The notes under the pieces were generated by a model, which made no database searches, had not been told where the DNA came from, and saw only the letters and a list, made by a program, of their open reading frames with translations. Positions 1 through 12,545 of a DNA stretch of 64,000 bases are shown piece by piece. Origin of the DNA: Theobroma cacao (lineage: Eukaryota > Streptophyta > Magnoliopsida > Malvales > Malvaceae); the NCBI RefSeq assembly GCF_000208745.1, contig NC_030859.1, positions 19,341,286-19,405,285 of the forward strand. The letters are read 5' to 3'. Each line of letters opens with the position of its first letter. Within the stretch, counting starts at the first letter, position 1. The position numbers were made by a program, and so were the translations under genes.

Positions 1-2674
1 TTTTTATAGCGTAAAAGCTAAATAAATTTATACATACTGAAATACAGTAAGCCAAAATATTTAATTTAATTTACAATAACAAGAGGGCCCCCGAATAAAC
101 AAAAGTAAAGAGGACTGTGAACCTACGGTTTGGAAAATGCAGATCCAATGGTAGTCCTCGATGAGATCAGCTATCTACAGTCTATACTGAACCTGAAATG
201 GGTGGAAAGGAGTTGGGTGAGATTTTGCAATCCCAATGAGTAAACAGACATTATCATAAATATCTAAAGGCGAGTAAAATGGAGGCAAGTTTAAACAACA
301 AATTTCAACCCATTTCATAATGTTTTCAATTTATTTCTTAAACCATAAAATATTTGTAATTTACCAAAACAGTTGTTAAGGCTTATGTCTTTTATTAAAA
401 CAAGGCTCAAGCCAAAACTAATCCTCGGGGATACCTTGGCCGAGGCATCTAACCGAGTCCGCCAAGGGTGTTAAAATATTCACACGTGAAACACATTTTT
501 ATTTTTAAAACCAGCCGTTCCTTGGCGTTGGCCGAGTTACACATTCACGTGGGGGTTCGACGTGAAGTGAGCTCTAATACTACCCCAGGAGTTACCCTCC
601 TCGCCTCTACAACCGGAGTAACTATATAACTGGGTTTACCGTGCCCCTCTAATAGGCAGTCCACGGAAACCCGTCACTGCAGTGACTAACCCACCAATTT
701 TAATAAAATTTCGACAGTATAACGTGGCTTTTATTTATTTATCCAGCCTGCATAGTAAAAACAACTTACATAAATTTCCCAATGCACTCACAAAATATAG
801 CCACATATACTCATTTCTCATAAGCCATTCCTAGGAAAATATATATTTTTCAAGTCAATTTGCAGCCTCCAATTACTCAATTTCATAATCAATACAATAT
901 ATTTTTATTTGTCACATTTATTCCTAAAACATCAAAAATCCCGTTTTAATCTCGTTTTCATTTCATAAAATACATAAAGGGCATTTAAAAATAAACTCTA
1001 GATAATTTACAATAATAATAAGTTTACTCACCGTTTGTACAAACTAAAAGCTTTCTAAGCGCCCCGATCACTACTCGTCGGGTACGACTTCTTTGCCTTT
1101 TCCGGAAGGCTCTCCTCCTAGACACATTACAAAAATTTACACAATTCATCACATTGATGCTAAATCACTATATAATTAACTTAAATCCTATACTAATGCA
1201 TGGTATGAAATGCAATAGCCTAAAACGGCTTAAACGCGGTATTAACCTATTTTTGGCACTTTGCCCGATAAATTGCTAACGCGCTCCATTTTAGCTCTAA
1301 ATCATCCCATTCTCTCTCCAACATTTCTAACCATTAAATATCAGCCAATAACCTTCTAAAAACAACAAAATCAGCTCACTCCCTTCCTTGGAAAATTCGG
1401 CCAAAAATGGGACATTAACTCGGTTAATTTTCTACTTTGTTTTTCTATCACGTTTAATCGTTTTTCATCATTTTCTCTTCATTTTCCTTAGAATAAAATC
1501 AATTCATCATCATTGTACAGCATTGAGCATCCAGCCAAGAGTGGGTATTGTGAAAATTTAATGATTTCTTGCCCAATTTAATTTCTAAACACATTTAACT
1601 AACTAAAACTATCAATTTAACTAAAAATCAAAACCTAAAAATTTCAATTTCTCTCCCCTAGAATTTCGTCCAGCCCTTGATATCACTTTTTGATCTCTCT
1701 CCTCAAGCATGCTAAATGGAAATAAAGGCATAGGAAAGGTAGAAATCAAGCTAAAATCGAAAAATCTTACCGTTAGACGCGTAAACGGTCGAAAACCGCG
1801 AATTTCCCTTTGAATTTTCTTGTTTCTCTTTGGTTTTTCTTTTTTTCTTCCTTTCCTCTCTATTTCCTCTCTTGTTCTTCCTTATGGCCGGCCAGCACTC
1901 AAAATTTGGGTTTAAATGGGCTGACTTTTCATTAAAATAATATTATTTCATTAAAAAATGCCACATGTCACTTTCCCATTGGCCCATTTTTAAAATTTCA
2001 TCCATTTGTTTCCAAATTTTCACCATACACTTGTCTCATATATTCATAGCTTAGATAAAATTCTCAGACTCATCCAAAGTCTCGGTGGAGTAATTTTTGA
2101 AATTTACACTTTTGCCCCCGTAAAAGTCAAAAATTACATTTTTGCCCCAAAAATTGAAAAATTGCCCATAGACATATTTTTCATCCCTTATACTCATACC
2201 ATTCTCCAATTTGTCAAATTTGATCTAAATTCTCTCAAAATCTCAAATTTTGTCCGTGGGTGGCAAAATTACGATTTTGCCCTTACACTCCAAAAATCAC
2301 CAGAATTAAATTTTTTCACTTCCTATCATTAAATTATACTCCAAATAGTTAATCTTGGTCAAAAATTTCACTCTATGATCAAATTATTATCTTAGGTGGC
2401 AAAATGACGATTTTGTCCTTGAATATCAAAATTTCTAATTTTACCCCAAATGAACCCTCGAACTCCGAACAATCATTTTTAGTCATTCCTGGACTATAAA
2501 ATATTAAATTTCATCCTACAATTCCTATTTGAACTAGGTCGAGGTTAAATCAATTTAAGTGTACCGTTAGGTACAATATCGGGTTTCGTATATTCTTAGG
2601 TGCTTTTCTAGCGTAATAACATGCTACTCAATGCATGTATGTCATGACATGTATTTATAGGGTCGGGTTTTACA
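1..2674 (-). mobile_element. Long LTR of a plant LTR retrotransposon, truncated by the window edge
   Basis: The reverse complement starts with a TG terminus near 2674 (TGTAAAACCCGACC) and follows, segment by segment, the plus-strand LTR at 36980-40605. Shared blocks are the 'CTAGTTCAAATAGGAATT' region near 2530, the ACTGCAGTG / GTGGACT block near 660-700 and the region next to the window start. No internal coding domains are visible, so it is either a solo LTR or the end of an element running off the left edge. The short open frame at 2006-2332 lies inside the LTR and looks fortuitous. The superfamily is inferred only from LTR size (over 2.6 kb) and suits Ty3/gypsy. Confidence 0.75.
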
Positions 2675-3689
2675 CAAATTACATGTGAGTTTAATTGCAA
2701 TTCTAGAAAAATAAAATTAGCTACTCATAATTGCAAAGATAAATAAAAATCTGTGAAGTTTAACTATTAAGAGTAATAAGAAAAATAAAAGCTAAAGAAG
2801 ATGACAAAACAAATATTTGTAGCCTTGCTCTCCAAGTTTCAACCTCAATTTCTAGTTTCTTGAATCTCATAGGGCTGTCTTTAACTTTTCCCAAAGAACT
2901 TTTTAAATACTAATAGTTTAGACCTAAAATTTCCTAAATTAAACATACATTAACCTAAAGACTCAACTTGAGGACTAAGAAGTGTTATGAGGCCTAAACA
3001 TTAAATATCATCCTCGAAATTGCCTTTCCCGTATTATTACACTCAATCATCTTCATATGTGATTTTCTCTGTCTTCGGGGTAGAACTGACCAAGTGGTCT
3101 ACATGAAAGTTGTAGCTCATTCTCTTATGTTTCGAATGGATTAAGAACCACATCATTTGGACATCTAGAGTGAGAGTTATGGTCAAAATACTGAAGCATG
3201 CATAAGTAGGATTTTGGGTCCTTCAAACATCTTTCTTTCCAAAATTAAGCCTTTTTTTTTAAATCCTACAAAAGCATAAAACTAATAAATAATAGCCAAA
3301 TTAAATTAAATAAAGATAAATTAAAATAACTCAATAACAATATACTAATTAGAAAAACAACAAGAATAGCTAAATTCTAGTTAAATATTAAGGACTTAGC
3401 TAACATTTAAGAACAAAATGAGACTAAAATAATTCTATAAAATAGAAATATCAATGAGAGTCATGACCCTTGAGGAATTTTCAAAAAATAAGCATCTTAT
3501 GGGATTTGGTAGTTAGGGATTTTAGAGGTTATTTAAGAGGCCTTTTTCAGAAGTTTAAGGACGGAGGTAGCAAGCAATTTCTCTAGACAAAAAAGTCAAA
3601 AACAAAGCAAGAAAGCAAGAGAATTTGAGGGAGAATCAAGATCACAAAGCTTCAACTATTAGTTTTCTCTCTCTACTTTTATGTTTTTC
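2675..3689. other. Non-coding AT-rich interval, no gene recognised
   Basis: No open frame of note and no domain is recognisable on either strand. The stretch near 3090-3180 contains phrases such as ATGAAAGTTGTAGCTCA that I associate with retrotransposon-derived sequence in plants, but I cannot assign a family. Confidence 0.4.
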
Positions 3690-5320
3690 TTTTTTTTTCT
3701 ACTTTGATTAATGGCTAATTTTCTTTAGATTAAGTTTTCATTAGATATTATAAGCTAAACTATTTTTCTAAGATTGTGGTGGATTTCAACATATAGTTTG
3801 AAGATTTGTTTCTCTTTTATTTACTATGAATGGGTATAATTTTGTTTATTCAAATTTGCTTTTAATTGTCTGACTAACAATTAATTGATTTGTGAATCTA
3901 ATTAAGATTTGACAGAGAGATTTTATATTGGACTAAGGTTTGAATAGTATATGTTCACGCCACTTAGGTGATCTGATTTTTGATTTGGGTAGATATATGT
4001 CAATTTCCATACATAACCAAATTAGAACACTAGCTTAATAAACTTTATTTAATTGCTTACTATAGACATATAATGACCCAATTAAGTTAGGTATTTATAT
4101 GAGCATCTTGATAGAGGGTTGTACATAGCTTTGTATTCTAGGTTAGTAAACCACCCATAAATGTAAATAACAAGAGAAGCTAGTATCAGATGAAATGTTG
4201 AATGAACCCATAATCTTAGGTTTCAGTCTTTTGCCTTTCTCAAGTAAATTGAGTTATGTTAATTAATTTCGTGTTTGCTTTAATTAATTTTCTAAAGAAT
4301 TTAGTTACTTGAATAAGATTTAATTTTTTATAATTTTAGTACTTAGTGAAGATTTAGGAACAAATCTCTATAGGATACGATTCTGGACTTACTATCTATA
4401 TTACTTGTTCGATATGTATAGTTATGTGTACTAAATCTGACAACAAGTTTTTATATTTGCATAATACGAGCATCCTATCCTACTATCTATTGTTATAAGA
4501 GGAAATTAGAGAATTTATTCAAGATTACCAAAGTCAAAAGTAATACTCTATTATGCATTTTTCACCGACACTTTTGATATATGTAAGATTATTTAAAATT
4601 AATCCAAATGTTGATAAGTATTTGGTAGATGTTTTCAATTAAGGAAACATCCCGACGGTTTGAAGGTTAGACTCTAATATAAAAGTCCTACATTGTAACC
4701 TTATAACGGGATCTAATGAGATTTGTAAAAAAGATAAAAAAATGACCAAAAAGACAAAGAGAACCTTTAGATAGTTTTTATTATTTCTCCATTGTTGCTA
4801 GCAAGGAGATAGGCCTGCAAATACTATATAAAAAATTATTATTTTGAGACTTAACTCTGCTTTGATTTTGGAATTTTATTGGTCTACTACCTAACCCATG
4901 AGTAACGTGTTAATAAAATATTGCAAGAGTCTTCATTCTTATCTTCAGCCAATTGTTGCTAAATCTTGATTCCTTTGGGAGACATTGGGTATTATTGAAT
5001 CCTACGTAATTGTACATAGGATAACCTTTGTCCCAACTTCGGAAATAAAGGCTACAAGAATTTGTTTTTTCGAGGATGAAAGTTTCAACTCTACATATAG
5101 AAGTTTCTCCCTAAGACAAAATCAACTTCACCGGGAAGCAACTTGGACTTGCATTGGGTATAATATAAGGAAATAGACAGAAGGATTAAAAAATAAAATG
5201 AGGATACACGCCTAAAACATGGTTATAATACGTCTTGACTCTTGTTTTATTCATTTATTTTTATGAACAGACTAAATGAATGTGTTTGAAGATTATATTT
5301 ACCATAGTATAGTATTTTTT
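3690..5320 (+). repeat. Dispersed repeat, copy 1 (partner at 24797-26412)
   Basis: About 1.6 kb is collinear with 24797-26412 at high similarity. Shared landmarks include GATTAATGGCTAATTTTC at the left, GCATAATACGAGCATCC near 4460, TTTTCAATTAAGGAAACATC near 4634, a TATATAAA box near 4825 and TCCTTTGGGAGACATTGGG near 4971. The small frame at 4985-5176 is shared only in part. A promoter-like TATA box followed by this downstream block would suit an LTR or gene-derived repeat, but I saw no convincing terminal TG..CA boundaries. The copy is interrupted on the right by the minus-strand LINE, and its flank resumes near 10844. Confidence 0.7.
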
Positions 5321-5436
5321 TTAGAAGCAAAGTACTGTTTGTATTACTATATCAAAAAAGGGGAGAATTAAATCCCTGTACAGAATCAGATTCACTACCT
5401 TACAAAAATTAGCAGGGAATCAGCAAAATAAGGATA

Positions 5437-6012
5437 TCACAAAACACAGAAATCACAGAAATCATAAAACACAGACATGTAGAAAAACAAAGCCCTGTTC
5501 AAGTGAAGCCTACAGGAGAAAACAGTCAATGGGAGAAGTAGAAGAATTAGGCAATTGAAAGATAAGTCAGCTGCATGATAGAGCCAAAGAAAATCACTAG
5601 TTCTGAGTACACCATCCTTGGCCAGTAAATCAGCCTCTCCATTTGCGGTACGGGGAATATGAGTAATTTCCCATCTATTGATTTTGCCTAGTACTATGCA
5701 AATTTTGATGATAAATTTCCTCAATCTCCAAGGAAACTCTTGCGGATTAGATAGCCATTTAACAACATTATAATTATCACATTCTAGGAGCAGAGAATGG
5801 GAAGAACACCACCTGGATGCAGCATAGATGGTCACAGCTTCCTTGACCACAAGTAGCTCAGCCATGTTTGAGTATGTCACTCCAATGGCTTTAAAGAAAA
5901 GGCAGAGGGCCTCACCACACTCATTTCTTAGGATCCCCCTAATTCCCAAGTCTCCTGGACAGCCTCGGGAGGCTCCACAGGTGTTGAATTTGAGCTGCCC
6001 TTGCGGAGGCAT
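5437..6012 (-). pseudogene. LINE C-terminal RNase H (RVT_3 type), active site damaged
   Basis: About 150 residues of a LINE RNase H are recognisable: LKFNTCGASRG (normally FNxDG), NMAELLVVKEA (catalytic Glu), LLECDNYNVVKWL (Asp), then IPRTANGEADLLAKDG (terminal Asp). In the first box the usual Asp position reads Cys, so the acidic tetrad is incomplete. After about residue 155 the frame runs into 3' untranslated sequence. The frame from 6012 lacks internal stops, but the rest of ORF2 upstream is broken. Confidence 0.8.
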
Positions 6013-6349
6013 AGCCCATGTAACATTTTTCTTCAGCGTCTAAATTTTTTTAGGGACAACAACTTCATTAGGTTATCTAGCAAGGTCACAAATCAGGATA
6101 TTAATCTCCAACCACTTAGCCTTTGACCACGAGACAATTATGATTTTAGGAAGCTCAAGAATCATCCCATAATTTCCCTTTAAAGACTGCCTCAATTCTA
6201 CCCTTCTATATGGACCATATGATAGCATACCAATCCATTTTCCAAACCTGTCCATTCTTAAGAGAGCTAGCCATTTCCAGCCAAGACAAGAAGCAGACAA
6301 TGGGCTTATCATTCACTGCCCAACAAACATTCCACAGAGCACTCCAGTG

Positions 6350-6556
6350 CTACCACACAGCCCACGTTTTAACACAGCTGAAAAATAAATGACTTACGGT
6401 TTCCACTGGTTGTCTACAGAGAAAACATGTGTTCGCGTCAGCGTTAAGAATCCTTTTGCTCATGTATGTACTTTTGACTGCCGGTCTACCATGGACAAGC
6501 TGCCAGTTCAAAATCTCAATCTTTAGCAACGCAAGACCACTCCAAATGAATTTCAC
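6350..6556 (-). pseudogene. LINE zf-RVT domain
   Basis: Contains FIWSGLALLKIEILNWQLVH, then GRPAVKS, then CFLCRQPVETVSHLFFSC, the W..PPK...W.L and CxxC...H.F..C pattern of the zinc-binding region between RT and RNase H in plant LINE ORF2. It directly abuts the truncated RT, which marks the deletion junction. Confidence 0.8.
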
Positions 6557-7381
6557 AGAAGAGCACTAAAAGTTTCAGCAACCAAATTGATAAGCAATGG
6601 GGAAAGCAAACACCCCTGTTTAAGGCCTGTCCCCATTTTAATTTCCTTTGTCGGTGAACCATTAATCAAAATAGAAACAATGGCGGATGAGATACAGGCC
6701 ATTACCCAGGACCTCCATTTATTTTGGAAACCCATTTTCTGCATAATAAAGTTCAAGAACTCCCAAGAGACTGTCAAAGGCTTTTTGAAAATCCACCTTA
6801 CGGAAAAGACCTTCACTCGTACTTTTCCGCATCCAGTCAATCATTCCATTTGTTATAAAGGCACAATCTAAAAGTTGTCTACCTTTGATGAAGACAAATT
6901 GATTGGCACCTACTACCTCAACAATCACTGACTGGAGCCACACGGTAAAAGCTTTTGCAGCAATTTTATAAAGGCATCCAACCAAGCTAATGGGTAGGAA
7001 ATCGTTATGGGAGATCGAGGACTCGCATTTGGGCACTAAAGTGATAAAAGAAGCATTAACCCTTTTATCTAAAGATCTAGAATTTTGGAATTCTCGTACG
7101 TAGTTCATAACTTTTTCTTTGATGACACTCCACTACTTTTTCAGAAAAGAGAAATTAAAGCCATCAGGTACCGGGGCCTCGTTCCCATTGCAGTTATTAA
7201 CCACATCCCAAATCTCTTGTTTAGTGAAGGGGAGCTCTAAGGCAGTAGCCGACTGATTCAATAATTTTTCGAGCCCACAATCGAATTCTCTAATGGCAAA
7301 ACTGGGTTTATGCCCATAAACATCCTTAAAATAGTTGACAACCATTTCCTTAATATCATCAAGGCTCAGATTCTCTACCAA
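6556..7381 (-). pseudogene. LINE reverse transcriptase, N-terminal half only
   Basis: Recognisable blocks in order are NCNGNEAPVPDGFNFSFLKK (near 7190-7133; normally PGPDGF), FITLVPK, DFLPISLVGCLYKIAAKA, ANQFVFIKGRQLLDCA, FRKVDFQKAFDS (first catalytic Asp block), and in another frame GTGLKQGCLLSPLLINLVAE. The frame then ends and the next recognisable sequence is already zf-RVT. The YADD box and the thumb, present in the LINE at 12893-13815, are missing. I read this as a deletion of several hundred bases near 6556, so RT activity is impossible. Confidence 0.8.
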
Positions 7382-7829
7382 GGTAGGAAAGCTTACTAAT
7401 ATAGCTCATTGTTTTGCCGAAGCAGAATTATGAAAAAACCGAGTGTTGCAATCACCTTTGAGAAACCATTTTGCGTGTGATTTTTTAGACCAAGCGTGCT
7501 CCTTAACTTTAAGCAGTTTCCATAATTATCCTTTAAGGTGTCTCAAATCGTTCCTTTTCCTATCATTCAATCCATCGACTTGTCCTTCTTCCAACAAAGC
7601 TTGGATATCCTGCTCAAGTTTATTAATTTTACAATTAATGTTTCCAAACACAACTTGCTACCACTTCTTAATACAAGGCTTAGTGCCTCTAGGTCGATGC
7701 CATATTGCAGCCTTTTTACTGTTGATTGCTTCAGTGTCTTTTCATGCATCTGCGAACCTGATGGCAAAATTTTTCTCATCAAGCCAATGGTTATAAAATC
7801 GAAAAAGGTTTTGGCCCTTAGTTGTAATT

Positions 7830-8516
7830 ATCCAAGCTAATCAAAATAGGGTTGTAATCCGAGATCTAAGCAAGGAGGCATTTTTGGAAAAATTTTAAGA
7901 AGAGTTCCAAAATCTCAACCGACACCAAGAAACTATCCAACCTGCTAAATGTAGCATTTTCTTGATTACTACACCATGTGAATTGGCCCCTTGTCAAAGG
8001 AATATCGATTAAACCAACGTCTTCAATAAAGCCACAAAAATGAATTATTGAATTGTCTATACTGTTACATCTTGTTCTTTCATTAGTGTTTCGAATGGCA
8101 TTAAAGTCTCCACTAAACCACTAGGTAACTTCCCAGGCTTGCGGTTGAGTAAGGAGTTCTGCCAAGAAGATAATCCTTTCACCCTTACCGTTTGGCTCAT
8201 AGATATTCCCAAACCAAAAGTACCACTGAGGCCTTGTATCTTCCCCACCAAGGATAAAATGCGTTTTGATAATTGAAGGTTTAGCCATGAAGTAGTTTTG
8301 ACACAAGGTAGTAACCAGTCCCCCTGACAAACCAACAGAATCAGTCACAAGCCATTTGCTATTATCTCTACCCTACAAATGTCTAACTATATTATCATCG
8401 ATGCTATTCATCTTAGCTCTTGCAAGAAGAAGATTTTTAGTTTGAGACAGATTGACAAGCGTTTCACAGCCTTCTTCTTTTCAAGTCTCCCTAATCCATG
8501 TATATTCCATGAAATA
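7830..8516 (-). pseudogene. LINE ORF2 endonuclease domain (APE-like), broken
   Basis: ORF2 appears to begin at MIAISWNIHGLGRLEKKKAV (8516-8457), which fits the conserved SWNxRGLG start of plant L1 endonucleases. Downstream, in shifted frames, come FGNIYEPN (8210-8187), SGDFNAIRN near 8105 (the GDFN box), GLIDIPLTRGQFTW near 8010, LDSFLVS and SDYNPI near 7850. In the family this domain nicks target DNA for target-primed reverse transcription. Several stops and two or more frame changes disrupt it. Confidence 0.75.
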
Positions 8517-8519
8517 GCA

Positions 8520-10700
8520 ATCATAATTAAAAATGAACACATAACAAAGGAACAAAGTAGAGACCACGGTACCTGATATGGCTTTTTTAGATTGGCCTCA
8601 TATTGAGCCTCCTCTTCTAGAGCCACAAAGACACTAATCAGATCGCTATCACACTTAGCAAACACCAGCCCGAATTCTTTCTCAATTTTAAGAGTATTGA
8701 CAACTTCTTTAATGATAGCCGAATTTTGCCATGCAATATCACTATTTGTAAGAGGTTCAGAATCCACCTCCAAAGAGTTGGAGTCATTTGCCACACTTCT
8801 AGTTACTCTTTTGCATGTACCACGACGTGGGTTCCTTTTTTTGACTTGTCTAACTTGAGAACCTTCACCTTCTAAGTACACCACTACTCTGTTGGAGTTT
8901 AACCCAATAGTATTTAAAACTTGCTCTATCTCAATCTCATTAGCTTCATTACCCATATCATTCCTTCTTTCATTAACAGCAGCCTTTCTATGCTCATAAC
9001 TTTCATGGATTATAACAAAACTAGTGGAATAAGAGATGGATAGTCTATCTCTATCATCCTTACGAGTCATGTTTTCAATTAAGTCATTCCCAAACTCAAT
9101 ATCGTCCTTGCCACATCCCCTAAACTCTACAAATTCAATCCCTTTACCTCTGGTTTGTTCAAATAAGAAAAGCCTTAACCCCATACTGCCTTTAAAACGG
9201 GTTTCCAGGGGTTTTGATTCACCCAAGCGCCTTAGGCTTTATTAGATAGCATGCACTGACTCATCCATAACACCTTGTGGCCTGTCATTAGCGGCTAGCC
9301 TTAAAGTTGTCCAATTATAAGTCTTAGGCCAAGTAATGGTTCAGCCAACCCTTAAATACCATTGCAGTGTTGACTGAAAGGAGTCAAACTCCTTATAGCC
9401 TGACTCCTTAACTACTGGCTAGGGGCCTATGGGGCACTATGGGCTTCCTCAACACAACTTGCAGCGCCAAATTGGAATTCAAAATTTTAATTCACCCTTT
9501 ACACTGATTCCACCCCTACTGGCTCTATAAAATCCACGTTGACGTTTTCAAGCAGGAGAGGTACTAGTAAAGGTGCACATTAAATAGCTAGGAGCGGATC
9601 AGCTAAGGGATTGAAAACTTGGTCATCAACTTTGAATCTTAGCACCATCTGACATTTATTAATAGAGAATTCTCTCTGTTACGAGATTTGTCTCTTCTCA
9701 TCAATCAAGATTAAAACTCTTGCACTATTGAACCTCTACCAAATAGTGTTGTTGACTTTAATGACACTGCCCTAAATTCCCCCAAGTCGTTGAAATGTTG
9801 TTCCACACCAAAGATGAAAGGAAAGATTTTCAATGATTGACTAAATAAGTGTCTTACCTTTCTCTTACACAAGGTGATAAGGAGTAAGAGACTTAAACCG
9901 GTGAGCGAACAAAGCATGGAAATCACTTAAAATGATTTTCATTTCCTCAGCTTCCCTATTTGTGATCAAGGGTTTAAGAAAATCCAAAAGACGGATTGTA
10001 ATAAGAATCCATTCTTGGCAAAGCTTAGATTGTATACTCTGAAAAAGGGCCTCATTGTTCAATTTAGTAATGGTGATCCTCTTTAACCATTCTGTGTCAT
10101 CAGCTAAAATTTCAACATTAATAACCATAGCCTCAGTTGGGGGCTTAAGCTTCCAAGGGGTGATTTGTCTTTGAGAGGAGGCAAGGGAGGTTAACCTTGG
10201 GGAAGGTTTTCCCCATTTTTCCCATGAGTCAATATATCCCTAAAGGTCATCATGCTGATGAATTGAGCTTTGGGTTTGGAACTTTTAAATCGTTCCCCTG
10301 GTTTTAATGATATAGCCTTATTCACCACAAGCTTACGTCCATCAAGAGTTTTCCTAACGCCCATCAAGATGACCTTCTTCATTTCATCAACAGAATGGTA
10401 TTTAACCAACCCAAAAACTAAGTTATTGTTTTGACCAATTGAGCGAAGTTTTCATATGAAGGAATCAACCACTGCCTCATATTCTTGAAAAGCTTCGGTT
10501 AGTTGTTTCTAGGTGACTTGAGGACTAAGGTTGCCGATGTACATAGAGTAAAGTCTGTTTTTCCATTGCTTGTCCAAATCCCGAACACTTTGCTTACCCT
10601 TCCATCAACTATTGCTTCAATTCCTCATAACGACGATCTTTCACCTTAAACCTTTTTAGTTGCTTTCGATTACGCATGTTAGTTTGAGAATTCGATCAAA
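8520..10700 (-). pseudogene. LINE ORF1 (nucleic-acid-binding gag-like protein), broken
   Basis: ORF1 of the minus-strand LINE, in several frames. The segment 10409-10191 resembles the C-terminal end of an RRM (VKYHSVDEMKKVI, then DGRKLVVNKA, then MTFRDIL). The segment 10128-9711 has the DUF4283-like pattern seen in plant LINE ORF1 (ADDTEWLKR, KLNNEALFQSIQ, LSDFHALF, then FHLWCGTTFQRLG in another frame). 9226-8520 is the basic, low-complexity C-terminal part. In the family this protein binds the element RNA and forms RNPs. Frames change at least twice and stops are frequent, so no product is expected. Confidence 0.7.
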
Positions 10701-10843
10701 AGCTAGCTCTGGCACTACTGTTGGCTTCAAGAACTCTTCATTTATAACCATCCAAGCATTCTTGATTTGCTTGTCGAACTCGTTGTATGCCTCTTACTCT
10801 GGTACCTCATATTGTTTCATGTAGCACTCCACAGCTGAGCAAT

Positions 10844-12024
10844 TTAAAAAGAATATTTACGACTCATATTACCATGTTATCATTTATCATAAGGTCAAAT
10901 ACAATTATACCCTTCAAGTTTCATTGTAATTCACTTTGGATCTATTAATATTGAAATTAGACATTCCATCTCAAAACCTTAAATGGTGTTAATGGATTTT
11001 ATAAAATGACTAAAATACCTCTCAAATAAAAAACTTCTTAACAAATTAAAAAAAAAACCTCTTACACCTCAAACCTTAAACGGTGTTAGTGTCTTATGTG
11101 TCACTCTGCTCTCTATCTTTGTATCTTCTGTAAATTAATTTTTATTTTTATTTATAATTATTTGTATATTTATTTAATATATAGTGTTATAGTTTTTTTG
11201 TTGAGGGTGTGAGAGCAAAAATATAAATAGCTTTGTTCTTCCCTAACCCAGCTTTAATGGTGTGAGAGGGTGCAAAGGGAGAGTGTATATATATTTCTAT
11301 GGTTCTTAAAGTAACCATACGTGATCTCTTCAATCTTTGCATGCTTCCCCAACTCTTCATAAAAAAAATTTCGAAACCCAAAACGAAATTATGTTGATAT
11401 CCATGAAATGTAATTTGGAAAATAAAAGTTTTCTTCTATTTGGTTTCCATCGTCACTTAAATAGAACCAACTCCTATTTTTTTTCCATTTTTCAAAATCT
11501 GAAAAAAAACTCAGATAATGAAAAGTGGTAATATCTTCTGGCTGTTTGTTATTTAAGTCTCTTTCAATTCGTATATGATATGGGTATTTTGATTGTTTCT
11601 TTAGATATTTGTCTATTTTGTTTTTCTTGATGTTGGAAGCACTAACATTGATTGGTTGTGATGATAAGTTTTGTTTTTTCGAATACTTCAGTTTGCCCAG
11701 TTACTTTTTTGTCCTTATTGGGTTGAGAGATTGAGTTTTTGTTGCTACAAGTACAACAAATAAGACTGATGTAGTGCATAATTTCTTTAATGAAATTAAG
11801 CCTTTCCTTTTCAAAAACTAAAAAAAAAAAAAAATTGAAGTAGAAGGCCCCCCAAAGCCAAAAGTTGCTATGATATATTGAAGAAGTAGCTATTAGAGAT
11901 TGGAAAGTTCTTCAAGTCTTGATTATTTGACGTGTAGCACCACATAATATTTTGACAATTTACTAAATATTAATTGTTTCTCAATTTTAGGAGTTGTTAA
12001 GTTTTTATTAGTTCTTTACGCTAC
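10844..12024. other. Non-coding interval; flank of dispersed repeat and a poly-A-tailed segment
   Basis: The first few dozen bases continue the repeat interrupted by the LINE. Near 11775-11836 'TTAATGAAATTAAGCC' is followed by a run of A, a typical end of a retroposed 3' UTR on the plus strand, so part of 11100-11836 may be a 5'-truncated retroposon. Small open frames here (for example 11337-11531) show no recognisable domain. Confidence 0.4.
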
Positions 12025-12545
12025 AAAAAACCATGGTACCACAAACGGAATTTTCCTCGATAAAAGACAAGATTTCATTGATATGTTACATTACTAACAA
12101 AAATAACAACGGAAAATTTCGTTGGTAGTCGGTCAAAAATGTCATTGTTGATAATGGTAAATTCATTAGTGATGGATTATTCCGATAGTAACTTACCAAT
12201 CAAGTTTTCGTTAATAATTCTATGGGTAAAGACTCGGATCCATCAACGAGATAGTTGTTGGTATTGATTAAAATTCATCAATAAATTTCATCAATATAAT
12301 TGCTGATGAACTAAGTTCCATCTGTGATTCTCATTAGAATCAGTTTGTTGGTAATTTCATCAATAGTTATCAACGGATTTACCACAGATAATCGACGGAG
12401 CCAGCTTTGAAGCTTACAGGTAGTTTTCGTCGATAATGGCAATAATTTCATTGGTATTTGGTATGAACTTTGTCAACGATTTCATCGGTAATTAATGATT
12501 TTCATCGTTAATGGATGAAATCTGTTGGCAATTTTGTTGATAATA
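12025..12545. repeat. Possible CACTA (En/Spm) subterminal repeat region
   Basis: Starts with CGCTACAAAAAACC near 12021, close to the CACTACAAGAAA-type terminus, and then holds many short degenerate repeats in both orientations built on TCRTYGRTAATT and AACGGA-like words (for example CAACGGATTTACC, TTCGTCGATAATGG, CATCGGTAATTAATG). That pattern resembles subterminal transposase-binding arrays of CACTA elements. No transposase and no opposite terminus were found, so the call rests on pattern only. Confidence 0.35.

Larger units (their letters stand above)
5321..10843 (-). mobile_element. L1-type LINE (non-LTR retrotransposon), near full span but degenerate
   Basis: On the minus strand the order is ORF1 (RRM-like end and DUF4283-like part), endonuclease, reverse transcriptase, zf-RVT and RNase H, ending in a T-run at 5320-5329 that is the poly-A tail of the element. 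This is the usual order of plant L1 LINEs. The insertion splits the dispersed repeat whose other copy at 24797-26412 shows the empty site: 'TTAAAAAGAATATTT' continues directly there and resumes here at about 10844. No clear target duplication is visible. Many stops, plus a large internal deletion in RT, make it dead. Confidence 0.85.

Noticed and set aside
2006..2332. 108-codon open frame as a gene
   Set aside because: It lies inside the long LTR, has no recognisable domain, and the region is non-coding in the related LTR at 36980-40605.
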